This document shows, one piece after another, positions 1 through 9,591 of a stretch of 64,000 bases of DNA (position 1 is its first letter; every line of letters starts with the position of its first letter). The stretch is from assembly GCA_028689015.1 (NCBI GenBank), contig JAQTXC010000004.1, positions 1 through 64,000 on the forward strand, read 5' to 3'. Under the pieces are notes generated by a model. It was given only the letters and a program-made list of their open reading frames with translations. It made no database searches and was not told the origin of the DNA. The DNA is from Dechloromonas sp. (lineage in GTDB: Bacteria > Pseudomonadota > Gammaproteobacteria > Burkholderiales > Rhodocyclaceae). A program made the translations under genes and the position numbers.

Positions 1-1052
1 TTTGATTCGTTATTCAGTCGTCCCAATGCCCAGTGTATATGGCTGCGGACCACGGTTGACGGGTGATCGAGGCGACTTTTTAGGGCGGCCAGGCTGTCGA
101 CCGTGGCTGGGCCATTACCGAGAGCGACGGCAATATTGCGTAGCCAGCGTTCGTGGCCGATACGGCGGATCGGATTGCCGGCCAGGCGCTGTTCGAATTC
201 GCTGGCGTGCCAGGCCATCAGGCTGGTCAGCATGCTGGCGTCGAGCCCGTGCCGAGGGGCGAAGTCCGGATCGCCGAGGCGGGCGAAACGATTCCAGGGG
301 CAGCAGGTTTGGCAATCGTCGCAGCCGTAAATGCGATTACCGATCAGAGGGCGGAATTCGACGGGAATGTCGCCGGCCAGTTCAATGGTCAGATAACTGA
401 TGCAGCGTCGGGCATCGACCTGGTAAGGGGCGATGATGGCGGCAGTCGGGCAGGCGTCGAGGCAGGCGGTGCACTGGCCGCAGTGTGTGCTTACCGGCGA
501 GTCGGCAGGTAAAGCCAGGTCGCAGTAGATTTCGCCCAGAAAACGCCAGGAGCCCTGCCGCGATAGCAGCAGCGTGTGTTTTCCGCGCCAGCCGAGGCCG
601 GCCTGACGGGCGAATTCGACTTCCATGACCGGCGCCGAGTCGGAAAAAACGCGATAACCGAAGGGGCCGATGAGGGCAGCGATGGTATCCGCCAGTTTTT
701 GCAGGCGCTGGCGCACCACCTTGTGATAATCGCGTCCCTGGGCGTAGCGAGAAATGGCGGCCAGGGCGGGATCGTCGCTGGTTTTTCGGTGTGGCAGATA
801 GTCGACCGCGGCACTGATGACGCTGAGGGTGCCAGGTTGTAGCAAGGTGGGCTGGGCGCGCAATTCGACATGACGCGCCATATAATCCATCTCCCCATGC
901 CGGCCGTTGGCCAGCCAGTCACGCAGGCGGCCAACGGCTGCGCCGGGGTCGGCGTTCGTCACGCCTATTGCCGAAAAACCCAGTTGCTGCGCGGCCGCAC
1001 GAATGCGGGCCTTGAGTTCCTGGCCATCGAAAGAGGAGTCCTGATCATGCAT
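1..1052 (-). CDS. queG: Epoxyqueuosine reductase QueG (C-terminus cut by window edge)
   Basis: Cobalamin- and Fe-S-dependent reductase that converts epoxyqueuosine to queuosine in tRNA, the last step of the pathway, in the cytosol. The ORF track shows only shadows here; reading the minus strand from ATG at 1052 gives MHDQDSSFDGQELKAR and about 350 residues with no stop before the window edge. Two ferredoxin-like cysteine clusters are visible, CGQCTACLDACP from about residue 191 and CDDCQTCCPWN further on, which is the QueG pattern. The family is usually 350-380 residues, so only a short C-terminal piece is missing. Its start codon overlaps that of the divergent tsaE. Confidence 0.93.
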   Translation of the reverse strand, partial: MHDQDSSFDGQELKARIRAAAQQLGFSAIGVTNADPGAAVGRLRDWLANGRHGEMDYMARHVELRAQPTLLQPGTLSVISAAVDYLPHRKTSDDPALAAISRYAQGRDYHKVVRQRLQKLADTIAALIGPFGYRVFSDSAPVMEVEFARQAGLGWRGKHTLLLSRQGSWRFLGEIYCDLALPADSPVSTHCGQCTACLDACPTAAIIAPYQVDARRCISYLTIELAGDIPVEFRPLIGNRIYGCDDCQTCCPWNRFARLGDPDFAPRHGLDASMLTSLMAWHASEFEQRLAGNPIRRIGHERWLRNIAVALGNGPATVDSLAALKSRLDHPSTVVRSHIHWALGRLNNES

Positions 1053-1574
1053 GGCAGCGATGTTACCGCGCTTTTTCCCTTGCCCGACGAGGCAGCGACC
1101 CAGTATCTGGGGTCCTGTCTAGCGCCAGTCATGGCGCCGGGGCTGGTGATTTTTCTGGAGGGGGATCTGGGCGCTGGGAAAACGACGCTGGCCCGGGCGC
1201 TGATTCGTGCCCTGGGCCACGCCGGTCCAGTCAAAAGTCCGACCTATGCTTTGGTTGAAGTTTACGTAATTTCGAGCTTATACTTATATCACTTTGATTT
1301 TTATCGCTTCGAGTCACCGGAGGAGTTCCTCGATGCGGGGTTTGGCGACTACTTCAACGAATCAACAGTCTGTCTGGTCGAATGGCCGGAACGGGCGGCT
1401 GCTTGCGTTCCTTCGCCTGATCTACGCATCAAGCTTCTGCATCAGGGCAACGCTCGTGTTGCCCACCTCGAAGCAGCGTCCGCAAGGGGGGCGTCATGCG
1501 TAAAGACACTCACCTCAATCTGGGGCGACGGCAGCTGTTCCGCGGTGCCGGCGCCGCCCTCGTCCTCTCGCTGA
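1047..1574 (+). CDS. tsaE: tRNA threonylcarbamoyladenosine biosynthesis ATPase TsaE
   Basis: Small P-loop ATPase that works with TsaB and TsaD to make t6A37 in tRNAs. The ORF track begins at 870, but the likely start is ATG 1047 (MHGSDVTALF), preceded by GAGGAG. The Walker A motif GDLGAGKTT is at about residues 39-47, followed by the family signature SPTYALVEVY and HFDFYRFESPEEF. The product is 175 residues, slightly longer than the usual 150-160. The extra C-terminus reads 79 nt into the downstream amidase gene, and the last 26 or so residues look unconserved. tsaE next to an amiC-type gene is a common proteobacterial pairing. Confidence 0.93.
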   Translation: MHGSDVTALFPLPDEAATQYLGSCLAPVMAPGLVIFLEGDLGAGKTTLARALIRALGHAGPVKSPTYALVEVYVISSLYLYHFDFYRFESPEEFLDAGFGDYFNESTVCLVEWPERAAACVPSPDLRIKLLHQGNARVAHLEAASARGASCVKTLTSIWGDGSCSAVPAPPSSSR

Positions 1575-2836
1575 AGCCGCTCACGGCGGCTGCGGCGGCG
1601 TTGCCGTCCGTGCTCGCCGTCCGCATCTGGCCGGCCGCCGAATACACCCGGGTGACGCTGGAGCACGATGCGCCACTCAAATTCAATCATTTCATGGTTG
1701 AAAACCCGGACCGCCTGGTTGTTGATATCGAGGGCGTTGAATTCAACAGCGTGCTTGATTCGCTGGCCCGCAAGGTGGCGACCGACGATCCCTACATCAA
1801 GCTGGTACGGGCGGGGCGCTTCAAACCCGGTGTGGTTCGCTTGGTCATGGAGCTCAAGGCGCCGGTCGCGCCACAGGTGTTCACCTTGGTGCCGGTCGGC
1901 GAATATGGTCATCGTCTGGTGCTTGATGTCTACCCCAAGGTGCCGGTTGACCCCTTGATGGCGCTGGTCGAAGGGCGGCAGGACCGTGTTGAACCCTTGA
2001 AAATGGACGGTGAGTTGCAGTTGTCAGACAGTGCACCGCCATCCGCAGTCAGCGAGCCGCCGGTGGCGCGGGCCCCCGAGGTTCACACCAGCAAGAAATC
2101 GCAAAAACCGATCGTTGACCGTCTGGTGACCATCACGCTCGACCCCGGCCATGGTGGCGAGGATCCTGGCGCGGTTGGCAAGCAGGGGACTTACGAGAAA
2201 AATGTCACGCTGGCCGTGGCGCGGCGTTTAAAAAGCCGGATTGATGCCGAGCCAAACATGCGTGCGGTGTTGACCCGGGATGCTGATTTCTTCGTTCCCC
2301 TGGGGGTTCGGGTCGAGAAGGCGCGCCGCATTCGCTCCGATCTCTTCCTGTCCATCCATGCCGATGCCTGGATCAAGCCGGATGCCCGGGGGTCGTCGGT
2401 TTTCGTGTTGTCCGAAAAGGGCGCCACCAGTACGCAGGCTCGCCTGCTGGCCCAGAACGAAAATCGGGCCGACTTGATTGGCGGCGTCAACCTGGGTTCG
2501 AAAGACCTTTTCTTGGCCCGGACGCTGCTTGATTTGTCGCAGACCGCAACCATTAACGACAGCCTGAAGCTGGGTAAATATTTGCTCGGCGAGTTGGGAA
2601 ACATCAACACCTTGCACAAGGCGCAGGTTGAGCAGGCGGGTTTTGCTGTTTTGAAAGCGCCGGATATTCCTTCAGCGCTGATCGAAACGGCTTTTATCTC
2701 CAACCCCGAAGAAGAGCGGCGCCTGAATGACGATGCCTATCAAGATCGTCTGGCCGAGGCGATGATCCGAGGGATCAAGCAGTTTTTCATCAAGCATCCG
2801 CCCAGCCCGAAAGCCAAGATCGCCCGCCTCGATTAA
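1496..2836 (+). CDS. amiC: N-acetylmuramoyl-L-alanine amidase (AmiC type, AMIN domain, Tat signal)
   Basis: Periplasmic zinc amidase that removes peptide stems from peptidoglycan during daughter-cell separation. The N-terminus carries a twin-arginine signal (RRQLFRG, then a hydrophobic Ala/Leu stretch), as in E. coli AmiC. An AMIN septal-targeting domain follows at about residues 43-150, then a Pro/Ala-rich linker, then an Amidase_3 domain from about 210. Zinc-site residues are visible in DPGHGGEDPG, the Glu of YEKNV and the His of LSIHAD; the catalytic Glu lies in LIETAFISNP. The 446-residue length is typical. The start ATG follows AAGGGGGG and lies inside tsaE, which suggests translational coupling. 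Confidence 0.93.
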   Translation: MRKDTHLNLGRRQLFRGAGAALVLSLKPLTAAAAALPSVLAVRIWPAAEYTRVTLEHDAPLKFNHFMVENPDRLVVDIEGVEFNSVLDSLARKVATDDPYIKLVRAGRFKPGVVRLVMELKAPVAPQVFTLVPVGEYGHRLVLDVYPKVPVDPLMALVEGRQDRVEPLKMDGELQLSDSAPPSAVSEPPVARAPEVHTSKKSQKPIVDRLVTITLDPGHGGEDPGAVGKQGTYEKNVTLAVARRLKSRIDAEPNMRAVLTRDADFFVPLGVRVEKARRIRSDLFLSIHADAWIKPDARGSSVFVLSEKGATSTQARLLAQNENRADLIGGVNLGSKDLFLARTLLDLSQTATINDSLKLGKYLLGELGNINTLHKAQVEQAGFAVLKAPDIPSALIETAFISNPEEERRLNDDAYQDRLAEAMIRGIKQFFIKHPPSPKAKIARLD

Positions 2837-2843
2837 GCGGGAG

Positions 2844-3887
2844 TCAGAATAGTTCGACTTCGCCCTTGCTGATTTCCTTGGCGGTCAGTTGTCCTTCAGT
2901 GACCAGGTGTTCGTAACAATCGACCCGGTTACGGCCATTGCGTTTGGCGTAGTACAGCGCTTCATCGGCGCGGTCGATGACGTCGGTCGGCGTATCGTTC
3001 GGCATCAGGCGGCTGAATCCGACGCTGACCGTGACGTGGCCGACGCGGCTGAAAACAGTGTTCTCGACATCCTTGCGAAAACGTTCCAGCGTGGCTTGTG
3101 CCGAGGCTTGGTTGGTCGGTTGCAGCAGGGCGATGAATTCCTCGCCGCCGAAACGAAAGAGTTGGTCATCGAAACGAAAAGACTGGCGCATCACTTGCGA
3201 TAAAAGGATCAGCACTTCGTCACCGATCAGGTGACCAAAGGTGTCGTTAACCCGCTTGAAGTGGTCGATATCGCAGACCGCCAGCCAGTGGTTGCCGCCG
3301 TCGCTGGCGTTACGTCGGCGGTGGGCGGCGGCATTGCCCAGCAATTCGTCGGAGGCGGCCTGACCCAGTAGTTCGAACAAGTGTTTGTCGAAGGTCTTGC
3401 GGCTGGCTAAACCGGTCAGGGTGTCGGCTTCGCCATAGTCGAGGAGCGAAATGTGGTTGCCGAAATATTCGATCAACCCCATCAACGAAACTCGTTGATC
3501 CGCCGAAAAATCGTCGCGCAGTTGCAGGTCAATGAAGTACATCGGCTCGTCGCGTCGGATGACCGGGAAAACGATGCGATGCGACTGGGCGTCGATGACG
3601 TCGAGGACCGCTGACAATTCCTTGCGGCAGCGATTGAGCAAGGGGTCCTGATCCACTGTCTGACAAAAACGGTTGTCCGGCAGATAGGCGTTACGCAGGA
3701 AAGGGCCTTGCGGGCCATGGCCGGCACAGGCGAAAACAACGGTCTTGCGTTTCCCGGCGTAGCAGCGATAAATGGTCAGCCGCTCCGGATGAAAGAGGTC
3801 AACCAAGGCATCAACCATGGCCGAGTTGATTTCTGTTCGGTCGCGTCGGGCGGAAATTCTGACAACGTGGCTGATCAGTTCAAGCAT
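2844..3887 (-). CDS. Diguanylate cyclase (GGDEF) with N-terminal sensory region
   Basis: Makes cyclic di-GMP from two GTP. The ORF track starts at 4214, but that extension runs through the divergent ribF gene and looks non-coding; ATG 3887 (MLELISHVVRISARR) gives 347 residues. Residues 1-160 resemble a GAF-like sensory fold, though I cannot name the ligand. A GGDEF domain follows with ADTLTGLASRKTF, an RFGGEEF active site, and RFDD five residues ahead of GGEEF, which fits an RxxD product-inhibition I-site. It is soluble, with no membrane segment. It converges on amiC with only 7 nt between the stops. Confidence 0.88.
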   Translation of the reverse strand: MLELISHVVRISARRDRTEINSAMVDALVDLFHPERLTIYRCYAGKRKTVVFACAGHGPQGPFLRNAYLPDNRFCQTVDQDPLLNRCRKELSAVLDVIDAQSHRIVFPVIRRDEPMYFIDLQLRDDFSADQRVSLMGLIEYFGNHISLLDYGEADTLTGLASRKTFDKHLFELLGQAASDELLGNAAAHRRRNASDGGNHWLAVCDIDHFKRVNDTFGHLIGDEVLILLSQVMRQSFRFDDQLFRFGGEEFIALLQPTNQASAQATLERFRKDVENTVFSRVGHVTVSVGFSRLMPNDTPTDVIDRADEALYYAKRNGRNRVDCYEHLVTEGQLTAKEISKGEVELF

Positions 3888-3975
3888 GGTCGATGGGGCG
3901 ATGGTCCTAAATGAAAACGTTAAAGATATGGCGCAAACGCGGGGCCATCTTACCACCCGAGTGTGCAAATTCGCC

Positions 3976-4001
3976 TTGATTTCACGGTCCACCGCTATAA
4001 T
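3976..4001 (+). promoter_or_regulatory. Possible sigma-70 promoter of ribF operon
   Basis: A perfect TATAAT hexamer (3996-4001) lies 23 nt before the ribF ATG. The nearest -35-like hexamer, TTGATT at 3976, is only 14 nt away, so the -35 assignment is doubtful. No Shine-Dalgarno is obvious before ribF. Confidence 0.3.
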
Positions 4002-4024
4002 TGCCCATTTTTTGGCCAGCCTCC

Positions 4025-4945
4025 ATGCGCGTTTTTCGCGGTTATTCGCGTCCTGTTCCGGCGCCTGTCGTGCTCGCTGTCGGCAATTTTGACGGGGTGC
4101 ATCTCGGGCACGCTGCGCTTGTCCGGCAATTGGTCCAGGCATCCGTGGTGCGTGGCCTGACGCCGGCCGTGCTGAGCTTTGAGCCGCATCCGCGCGAATT
4201 CTTCGCACCGTCATCGGCGCCGGCTCGTTTGTCCACCTTGCGTGAGAAGCTCGAGCTGCTGGCGGAGGGTGGTGTGCAGCAAGCCATGATTTGCCCGTTC
4301 AACGCGGCTTTTGCCGCGCTAAGTGCCGAAGAATTCGTTCAGCGCGTGCTGGTTGAGGCCTTGCAACTTCGCCACCTGATCATTGGCGATGATTTTCGCT
4401 TTGGCCGCGAGCGGCGCGGCGACTTTTCCTTGTTGCAACGCTTGGGCGCCGACCTTGGCTTTACCGTGGAGGCGATGGGGAGTGTGCGGCTTGATGGGGA
4501 GCGGGTTTCCAGTTCCGGCGTGCGGCGGGCGCTGGCGGCGGGTGATATGGCGCATGCCGCCCGCTTGCTCGGCCGCCCTTACATGATCGATGGCCAGGTC
4601 GCACATGGCGACAAGTTGGGCCGGCAACTTGGTTTTGCGACGGCCAATATCCGCATCAAGCACAATCCCTTGCCGATGCGCGGCGTGTTTGCCGTCGAGG
4701 TGGCGGGGCTGGGCCCGAACCCCTTGCCCGGGGTGGCCAATCTGGGTATCCGGCCAACCGTGGCCGGCACCCGCGCCTTGCTGGAAGTGCATCTTTTCGA
4801 TTTCGCGCGCGATATTTACGGCGCCCATATTTCGGTACGTTTCGTGCGCAAGCTGCGCGATGAGCAACGTTTTCCTAATCTCGATGCCCTCAAGGCGCAG
4901 ATCGCGGCCGATGCCGCGGCGGCGCGGGCCTTCTTTACGCAATGA
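4025..4945 (+). CDS. ribF: Bifunctional riboflavin kinase / FAD synthetase RibF
   Basis: Phosphorylates riboflavin to FMN and adenylates FMN to FAD. The start at ATG 4025 (MRVFRGYSRPVPAP) gives 306 residues, the usual length. The N-terminal nucleotidyltransferase half shows AVGNFDGVHLGHAAL (HxGH type) and a later SSSGVRRAL. The C-terminal flavokinase half shows KLGRQLGFATANI and GVANLGIRPT. It heads the ribF-ileS-lspA-fkpB-ispH operon, an order widely kept in beta- and gammaproteobacteria. ileS starts 9 nt after its stop. Confidence 0.96.
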   Translation: MRVFRGYSRPVPAPVVLAVGNFDGVHLGHAALVRQLVQASVVRGLTPAVLSFEPHPREFFAPSSAPARLSTLREKLELLAEGGVQQAMICPFNAAFAALSAEEFVQRVLVEALQLRHLIIGDDFRFGRERRGDFSLLQRLGADLGFTVEAMGSVRLDGERVSSSGVRRALAAGDMAHAARLLGRPYMIDGQVAHGDKLGRQLGFATANIRIKHNPLPMRGVFAVEVAGLGPNPLPGVANLGIRPTVAGTRALLEVHLFDFARDIYGAHISVRFVRKLRDEQRFPNLDALKAQIAADAAAARAFFTQ

Positions 4946-4954
4946 GCGCACACC

Positions 4955-7753
4955 ATGGCTGATTACAAAGACACTCTGAATCTCCCCGATACCCCTTTCC
5001 CGATGCGGGGTGATCTGCCCAAGCGGGAACCGCAATGGGTGGGTCAATGGCAACAAAAAAAGTTGTATCAACGTATCCGTGAGGTGTGCGCTGGTCGCCC
5101 CCGTTTCGTGTTGCATGACGGTCCGCCCTATGCCAATGGTGATATTCACATTGGTCACGCGGTCAACAAGGTTTTGAAGGACATGATTGTTCGTGCCAAA
5201 ACTTTGTCCGGTTTCGATGCGCCCTATGTGCCGGGGTGGGATTGTCACGGCTTGCCGATCGAGCATCAGATTGAAAAGCTGCATGGCAAGAATGTCCCGG
5301 CTGATCAGGTGCGGGCCTTGTGCCGTACCTATGCGGCCGAACAGGTGGAGCGTCAGAAAAAGGATTTCATTCGTCTGGGGGTCTTGGGGGATTGGGAAAA
5401 TCCATACCTGACCATGAACTACAAGGCAGAAGCTGAGGAGATTCGCGCGCTCGGCCGGATTCTGGAGAATGGCTACCTCTATCAGGGACTCAAGCCAGTC
5501 AATTGGTGTCTGGACTGTGCTTCGGCGCTGGCCGAGGCGGAAGTCGAATATGAGGACAAGACCTCGCCGGCCATCGATGTGGCTTTTGAGGTGCATGAAA
5601 ACCACGCAGACAAACTGGCGCATGCCTTTGGCCTGATGCATCGGCATGGCCCGACCTTCGCCGTGATCTGGACAACCACGCCATGGACTTTGCCCGCCAA
5701 CGAAGCGGTCAGTGTGCATCCCGATTTAACCTACGATCTGATTCAAACCGAAAAGGGCTGCCTGATCCTGGCACATGAACTGGCGGAATCAGCCTTGCAG
5801 CGTTATGAGTTGACTGGTCAGACCCTTGCTCGCACGACGGGCGACAAGCTGGAACACTTGCTTTTGAAGCATCCCTTCCAGCCGCGCGAGGTCACTCTGA
5901 TCTGCGGCAAACATGTGACGACCGAGGCGGGGACAGGGCTGGTCCATACCGCCCCGGCGCATGGCGTCGACGACTACAACATTGGTCGCCAGTACGGCTT
6001 GCCGGTCAATAATCCGGTCGGCAATGACGGTAAATTTATTTCCACTGTGCCCGCCTTGTCGAGCGGGGCACTGGCTGGTAAGACGGTGTGGGAAGCCAAT
6101 CCGCTGGTCCTGGCTGAACTGGCATCGTGCGGTCGACTGCTCAAACAAGAAAAAATCCGCCATAGCTATCCGCATTGCTGGCGACACAAGACACCGATCA
6201 TTTTTCGCGCCACGACGCAATGGTTCATCGGCATGGAATCCCGCCAGTCGGACAGCGCACCCTCTTTGCGCTGGATAGCCGAACGGGCGGTGGATGAAAC
6301 CCAATTTTTCCCGGCCTGGGGGCGGGCCCGTCTGGAAGGCATGATGAAGACGCGACCCGACTGGTGCGTGTCGCGGCAACGCAATTGGGGGGTGCCGATT
6401 CCCTTTTTCTTGCATAAGGAAACCGGCCAGCCTCACCCGCGGAGTGCTGAACTGATCGAGCAGGTGGCACAACGGGTTGAACAAGCGGGCATCGAGGCAT
6501 GGTTCAGTCTGGATGCCGCCGAATTGCTCGGCGCGGAAGCGGCGGATTACGTCAAGATGAAGGACACCCTCGACGTCTGGTTCGATTCCGGCACGACCCA
6601 CTGGCATGTTCTGCGCGGTTCGCATGCCGATGTGTCGACGTATCCGGCAGATCTTTATCTGGAAGGCTCAGACCAACATCGTGGCTGGTTCCAGTCGTCG
6701 TTATTGTCCGGCTGCGCCATCGACGGGCGCGCTCCGTACAAGGCGCTGCTGACGCACGGCTTTGTGGTCGACGGCAAGGGCCACAAGATGTCAAAGTCGA
6801 AAGGCAATGTCATCGCCCCGCAGCAAGTGACTGACAAGATGGGGGCCGATATCCTGCGTCTGTGGGTGGCGTCCACCGATTACTCCGGCGAGCTGACCAT
6901 TTCCGACGAAATCCTCAAACGGGTCTCGGAAGGTTATCGTCGTATTCGGAATACCTTGCGTTTCCTGCTGGCCAATATTTCTGATTTTTCGGCGTCGACC
7001 GCGATGTTGCCGGTCAATGAGTGGCTGGAAATTGACCGCTACGCCTTGGCCCTGACCCGTCAGTTGCAAGATAACTGCGCCGTCGATTACGACAAATATG
7101 AATTCCATCGTGTCGTTCAGGCGCTGCAAACTTTCTGTTCAGAAGATATGGGGGGGTTCTACCTCGACATCCTGAAGGACCGTCTCTATACCACCGCGCC
7201 GAATTCCCCGGCCCGCCGTTCGGCCCAGTCGGCGCTGTGGCACATCACGCAAAGCTTCGTCCGCCTGCTGGCCCCGATCACTGCTTTTACCGCAGAAGAA
7301 GTCTGGGCGGTGCTGGCGAAGGGCGCCGATGAGTCAATCATGTTCCAGGTTTGGCATGACCTGCCGGAACAGCTTGATGAGGCCGGCTTGCTGGCCAAGT
7401 GGAGCATCGTTCGCGAGGTGCGCAACGATGTCACCAAGGCACTGGAGGCGCGTCGGGAAGCGGGCGAAATCGGCGCCGCTTTGCAGGCGTCGGTTGAAAT
7501 CCGTTGCGCGGGTGACAAGCTGGCGGCCTTGCGCTCTCTGGGCGAGGATCTGAAATTTGTCTTCATTTGCTCGTCGACCGTATTGGTCGACGCGGCCAGC
7601 GAAGCGGTCATCGCCACTCCGCTGGCCCATGCCAAGTGCGACCGTTGCTGGCATGTGCGGGCGGATGTCGGGGCCGATCCGGCACATCCGGGAATTTGTG
7701 GCCGCTGCGTCAGCAACTTGCAGGGGGCGGGTGAGGCGCGCACGCATGCCTAA
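4955..7753 (+). CDS. ileS: Isoleucyl-tRNA synthetase
   Basis: Class I aminoacyl-tRNA synthetase that charges tRNA-Ile in the cytosol. The HIGH-type motif [14 protein letters not shown] is near residue 57 and KMSKSKGNV near 610. The CP1 editing domain contains the [13 protein letters not shown] segment. A C-terminal zinc site is formed by CDRCW and CGRC, the bacterial type 1 IleRS arrangement. The 932-residue length is normal. Its end overlaps the start of lspA by 8 nt. A 466-residue antisense ORF (4319-5719) is a shadow and was not annotated. Confidence 0.98.
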   Translation: MADYKDTLNLPDTPFPMRGDLPKREPQWVGQWQQKKLYQRIREVCAGRPRFVLHDGPPYANGDIHIGHAVNKVLKDMIVRAKTLSGFDAPYVPGWDCHGLPIEHQIEKLHGKNVPADQVRALCRTYAAEQVERQKKDFIRLGVLGDWENPYLTMNYKAEAEEIRALGRILENGYLYQGLKPVNWCLDCASALAEAEVEYEDKTSPAIDVAFEVHENHADKLAHAFGLMHRHGPTFAVIWTTTPWTLPANEAVSVHPDLTYDLIQTEKGCLILAHELAESALQRYELTGQTLARTTGDKLEHLLLKHPFQPREVTLICGKHVTTEAGTGLVHTAPAHGVDDYNIGRQYGLPVNNPVGNDGKFISTVPALSSGALAGKTVWEANPLVLAELASCGRLLKQEKIRHSYPHCWRHKTPIIFRATTQWFIGMESRQSDSAPSLRWIAERAVDETQFFPAWGRARLEGMMKTRPDWCVSRQRNWGVPIPFFLHKETGQPHPRSAELIEQVAQRVEQAGIEAWFSLDAAELLGAEAADYVKMKDTLDVWFDSGTTHWHVLRGSHADVSTYPADLYLEGSDQHRGWFQSSLLSGCAIDGRAPYKALLTHGFVVDGKGHKMSKSKGNVIAPQQVTDKMGADILRLWVASTDYSGELTISDEILKRVSEGYRRIRNTLRFLLANISDFSASTAMLPVNEWLEIDRYALALTRQLQDNCAVDYDKYEFHRVVQALQTFCSEDMGGFYLDILKDRLYTTAPNSPARRSAQSALWHITQSFVRLLAPITAFTAEEVWAVLAKGADESIMFQVWHDLPEQLDEAGLLAKWSIVREVRNDVTKALEARREAGEIGAALQASVEIRCAGDKLAALRSLGEDLKFVFICSSTVLVDAASEAVIATPLAHAKCDRCWHVRADVGADPAHPGICGRCVSNLQGAGEARTHA

Positions 7754-8228
7754 ACCAGTCCACTGGTACGCGCTGGCTGGGCTGATCATTTTCCTCGATC
7801 AGTTCAGCAAATGGCTGGCTTTGGGCCGTATCGCGCCCGGTGAAGTGATCTATGTCGCGCCATTCTGGAACTGGGTGCTGACTTTCAATCCGGGTGCGGC
7901 CTTCAGTTTTCTGGCGGATCAGCCGGGTTGGCAGCGCTGGTTCTTCACCGGATTGGCGCTGGCCATTTCCGGCTGGATTGCCCTGGAAATCAGGAAGCAT
8001 CCGGAACCAAAAGCCATGGCACTGGCTCTGACGCTGGTCATGGGCGGCGCGCTGGGTAACGTGATTGATCGCGTGCGCTTCGGTGCGGTCGTCGATTTCA
8101 TCCAGTGGCATGCTGCCGGCTGGTACTGGCCGGCCTTCAATGTCGCCGATTCGGCGATCACGGTCGGTGCTGTTGTGCTGGTTTTTGCCTCGTTGACCGT
8201 TAAAGAATCGAAAGAAGAATCCGTATGA
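7746..8228 (+). CDS. lspA: Lipoprotein signal peptidase (signal peptidase II)
   Basis: Inner-membrane aspartic protease that cleaves the signal peptide of diacylglyceryl-modified prolipoproteins. The start at ATG 7746 ([10 protein letters not shown]) inside the end of ileS gives 160 residues, the family norm; the ORF-track start at 7557 lies inside ileS. Four membrane segments are recognisable. The catalytic Asp motifs are [15 protein letters not shown] and FNVADSAIT, with [10 protein letters not shown] upstream. The window encodes at least one likely substrate, the cytochrome lipoprotein at 26.8 kb. The stop overlaps the fkpB start by 4 nt (ATGA). Confidence 0.96.
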   Translation: MPKPVHWYALAGLIIFLDQFSKWLALGRIAPGEVIYVAPFWNWVLTFNPGAAFSFLADQPGWQRWFFTGLALAISGWIALEIRKHPEPKAMALALTLVMGGALGNVIDRVRFGAVVDFIQWHAAGWYWPAFNVADSAITVGAVVLVFASLTVKESKEESV

Positions 8229-8656
8229 GTACGACCGTCCGTTCCGACAGTTATTTGACGCTGCATTACCGTATCAGCACGCTGGATGGCGAGGAGTTTC
8301 TGTCCACCTTCGACATGAGTCCGGCGACCCTGCAAATGGGCAGCGGTCAACTGGCTGAAAATCTCGAAAATGTCCTGATTGGCTTGTCGGCACAAGAACA
8401 TTTCGCGTTTGAACTTGAGCCGGCGCAGGCCTTTGGCATGCACAACGAACGCCTGGTCGAGCGCATTGCCCGCAGTGGCTTGCCCGCCGAGATGGAACTG
8501 AAGGAAAACTCGGTCGTTGAATTCACCGCGCCCAACGGCGGTACCTTCGCCGGTTTTTTGCGTGAGTTGGACGATAGCAGCGCTTTGTTTGACTTTAATC
8601 ACCCGATGGCCGGCAAGACGATCCGCTTCGAGGTGAAAATCATCGGAATCATGTAA
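8225..8656 (+). CDS. fkpB: FKBP-type peptidyl-prolyl isomerase FkpB/SlpA
   Basis: SlyD/SlpA-like prolyl isomerase, usually with an inserted chaperone flap. The N-terminal [16 protein letters not shown] matches the FKBP first strand, and [16 protein letters not shown] marks the flap region seen in SlpA. The FKBP core resumes at the C-terminus ([17 protein letters not shown]). The 143-residue length and the place between lspA and ispH are the standard setting of fkpB. The precise substrate is unknown. It overlaps lspA by 4 nt and ispH by 1 nt. Confidence 0.92.
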   Translation: MSTTVRSDSYLTLHYRISTLDGEEFLSTFDMSPATLQMGSGQLAENLENVLIGLSAQEHFAFELEPAQAFGMHNERLVERIARSGLPAEMELKENSVVEFTAPNGGTFAGFLRELDDSSALFDFNHPMAGKTIRFEVKIIGIM

Positions 8657-9582
8657 TGCAGATACTTCTCGCCAATCCCCGCGGTTTTTGCGCGGGTGTC
8701 GAACGCGCCATTACCATCGTCGAGCGCGCCCTCGAAAAATTTGGGGCGCCGATTTACGTTCGCCATGAAGTGGTGCACAACAAGTTTGTGTGCGATGACC
8801 TGCGCGCCAAGGGGGCGGTCTTCATCGAGGAATTGCATGAAGTACCGGCTGGCAGTACGGTGATTTTCAGCGCGCATGGCGTCGCCAAGGCGGTACGCGA
8901 TGATGCCGAGGCGCGGGGGCTCAAGGTGTTTGATGCCACCTGTCCGCTGGTCACCAAGGTGCATGTCGAGGTTGGCAAAATGCGCAAGGGCGACCGTCAT
9001 GTGGTGATGATCGGCCACAAAGGACATCCGGAAGTCGAAGGGACGATGGGGCAGAGCGAGGGCGGCATGCATCTGGTCGAGACGGTGGACGATGTCGCTG
9101 GTCTGGCGGTGGCCGACCCGGACAATCTGTCCTATGTGACGCAGACGACCTTGTCGGTTGATGATGCGACGGTGGTCATCGACGCGCTGCGCCAACGGTT
9201 CCCAGCCATCCAGGGGCCGAAGAAGGATGATATCTGCTACGCGACGCAAAATCGCCAGGATGCCGTCAAGGCGCTGACCGAGCAGTGCGATCTGGTCATC
9301 GTCGTCGGCAGTCCGAATAGTTCCAACTCTCGTCGCTTGAAAGAAGTGGCCGCCGGCCGTGGTATTGCCGCCTATCTGGTCGATAACGCTGACGAAATCG
9401 ATGCCGTCTGGCTGCAGGGCAAGCAGTGCATCGGGATCAGCGCCGGTGCCTCTGCTCCGGAAATTCTGGTTGAACGGGTGGTCGACCGTATCCAGTCGCT
9501 GACAGGCGCTCATCTGGCTCACCTTGATGGTGTTGCCGAGGATGTGGCGTTTCCGCTACCGCGCGAACTCAGCCTCGGCTGA
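8656..9582 (+). CDS. ispH: 4-hydroxy-3-methylbut-2-enyl diphosphate reductase IspH
   Basis: The last enzyme of the MEP isoprenoid pathway, an Fe-S protein that yields IPP and DMAPP from HMBPP. The three cluster-binding cysteines lie in [19 protein letters not shown] and [11 protein letters not shown]. The conserved SSNSRRL substrate-phosphate segment is present. At 308 residues it is of normal size. It is the last gene of the ribF operon. ispG, the preceding step, lies at 61.7 kb in the same window. Confidence 0.97.
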   Translation: MQILLANPRGFCAGVERAITIVERALEKFGAPIYVRHEVVHNKFVCDDLRAKGAVFIEELHEVPAGSTVIFSAHGVAKAVRDDAEARGLKVFDATCPLVTKVHVEVGKMRKGDRHVVMIGHKGHPEVEGTMGQSEGGMHLVETVDDVAGLAVADPDNLSYVTQTTLSVDDATVVIDALRQRFPAIQGPKKDDICYATQNRQDAVKALTEQCDLVIVVGSPNSSNSRRLKEVAAGRGIAAYLVDNADEIDAVWLQGKQCIGISAGASAPEILVERVVDRIQSLTGAHLAHLDGVAEDVAFPLPRELSLG

Positions 9583-9591
9583 GCCGACGCT

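Noticed and set aside
491-934. 147-residue minus-strand ORF in the first kilobase
   Set aside because: It is out of frame with queG, which spans the same strand with conserved Fe-S motifs.
4319-5719. 466-residue minus-strand ORF opposite ribF and ileS
   Set aside because: It is antisense to two fully conserved genes, its sequence has no recognisable motif, and long antisense ORFs are expected from GC-rich codon bias.
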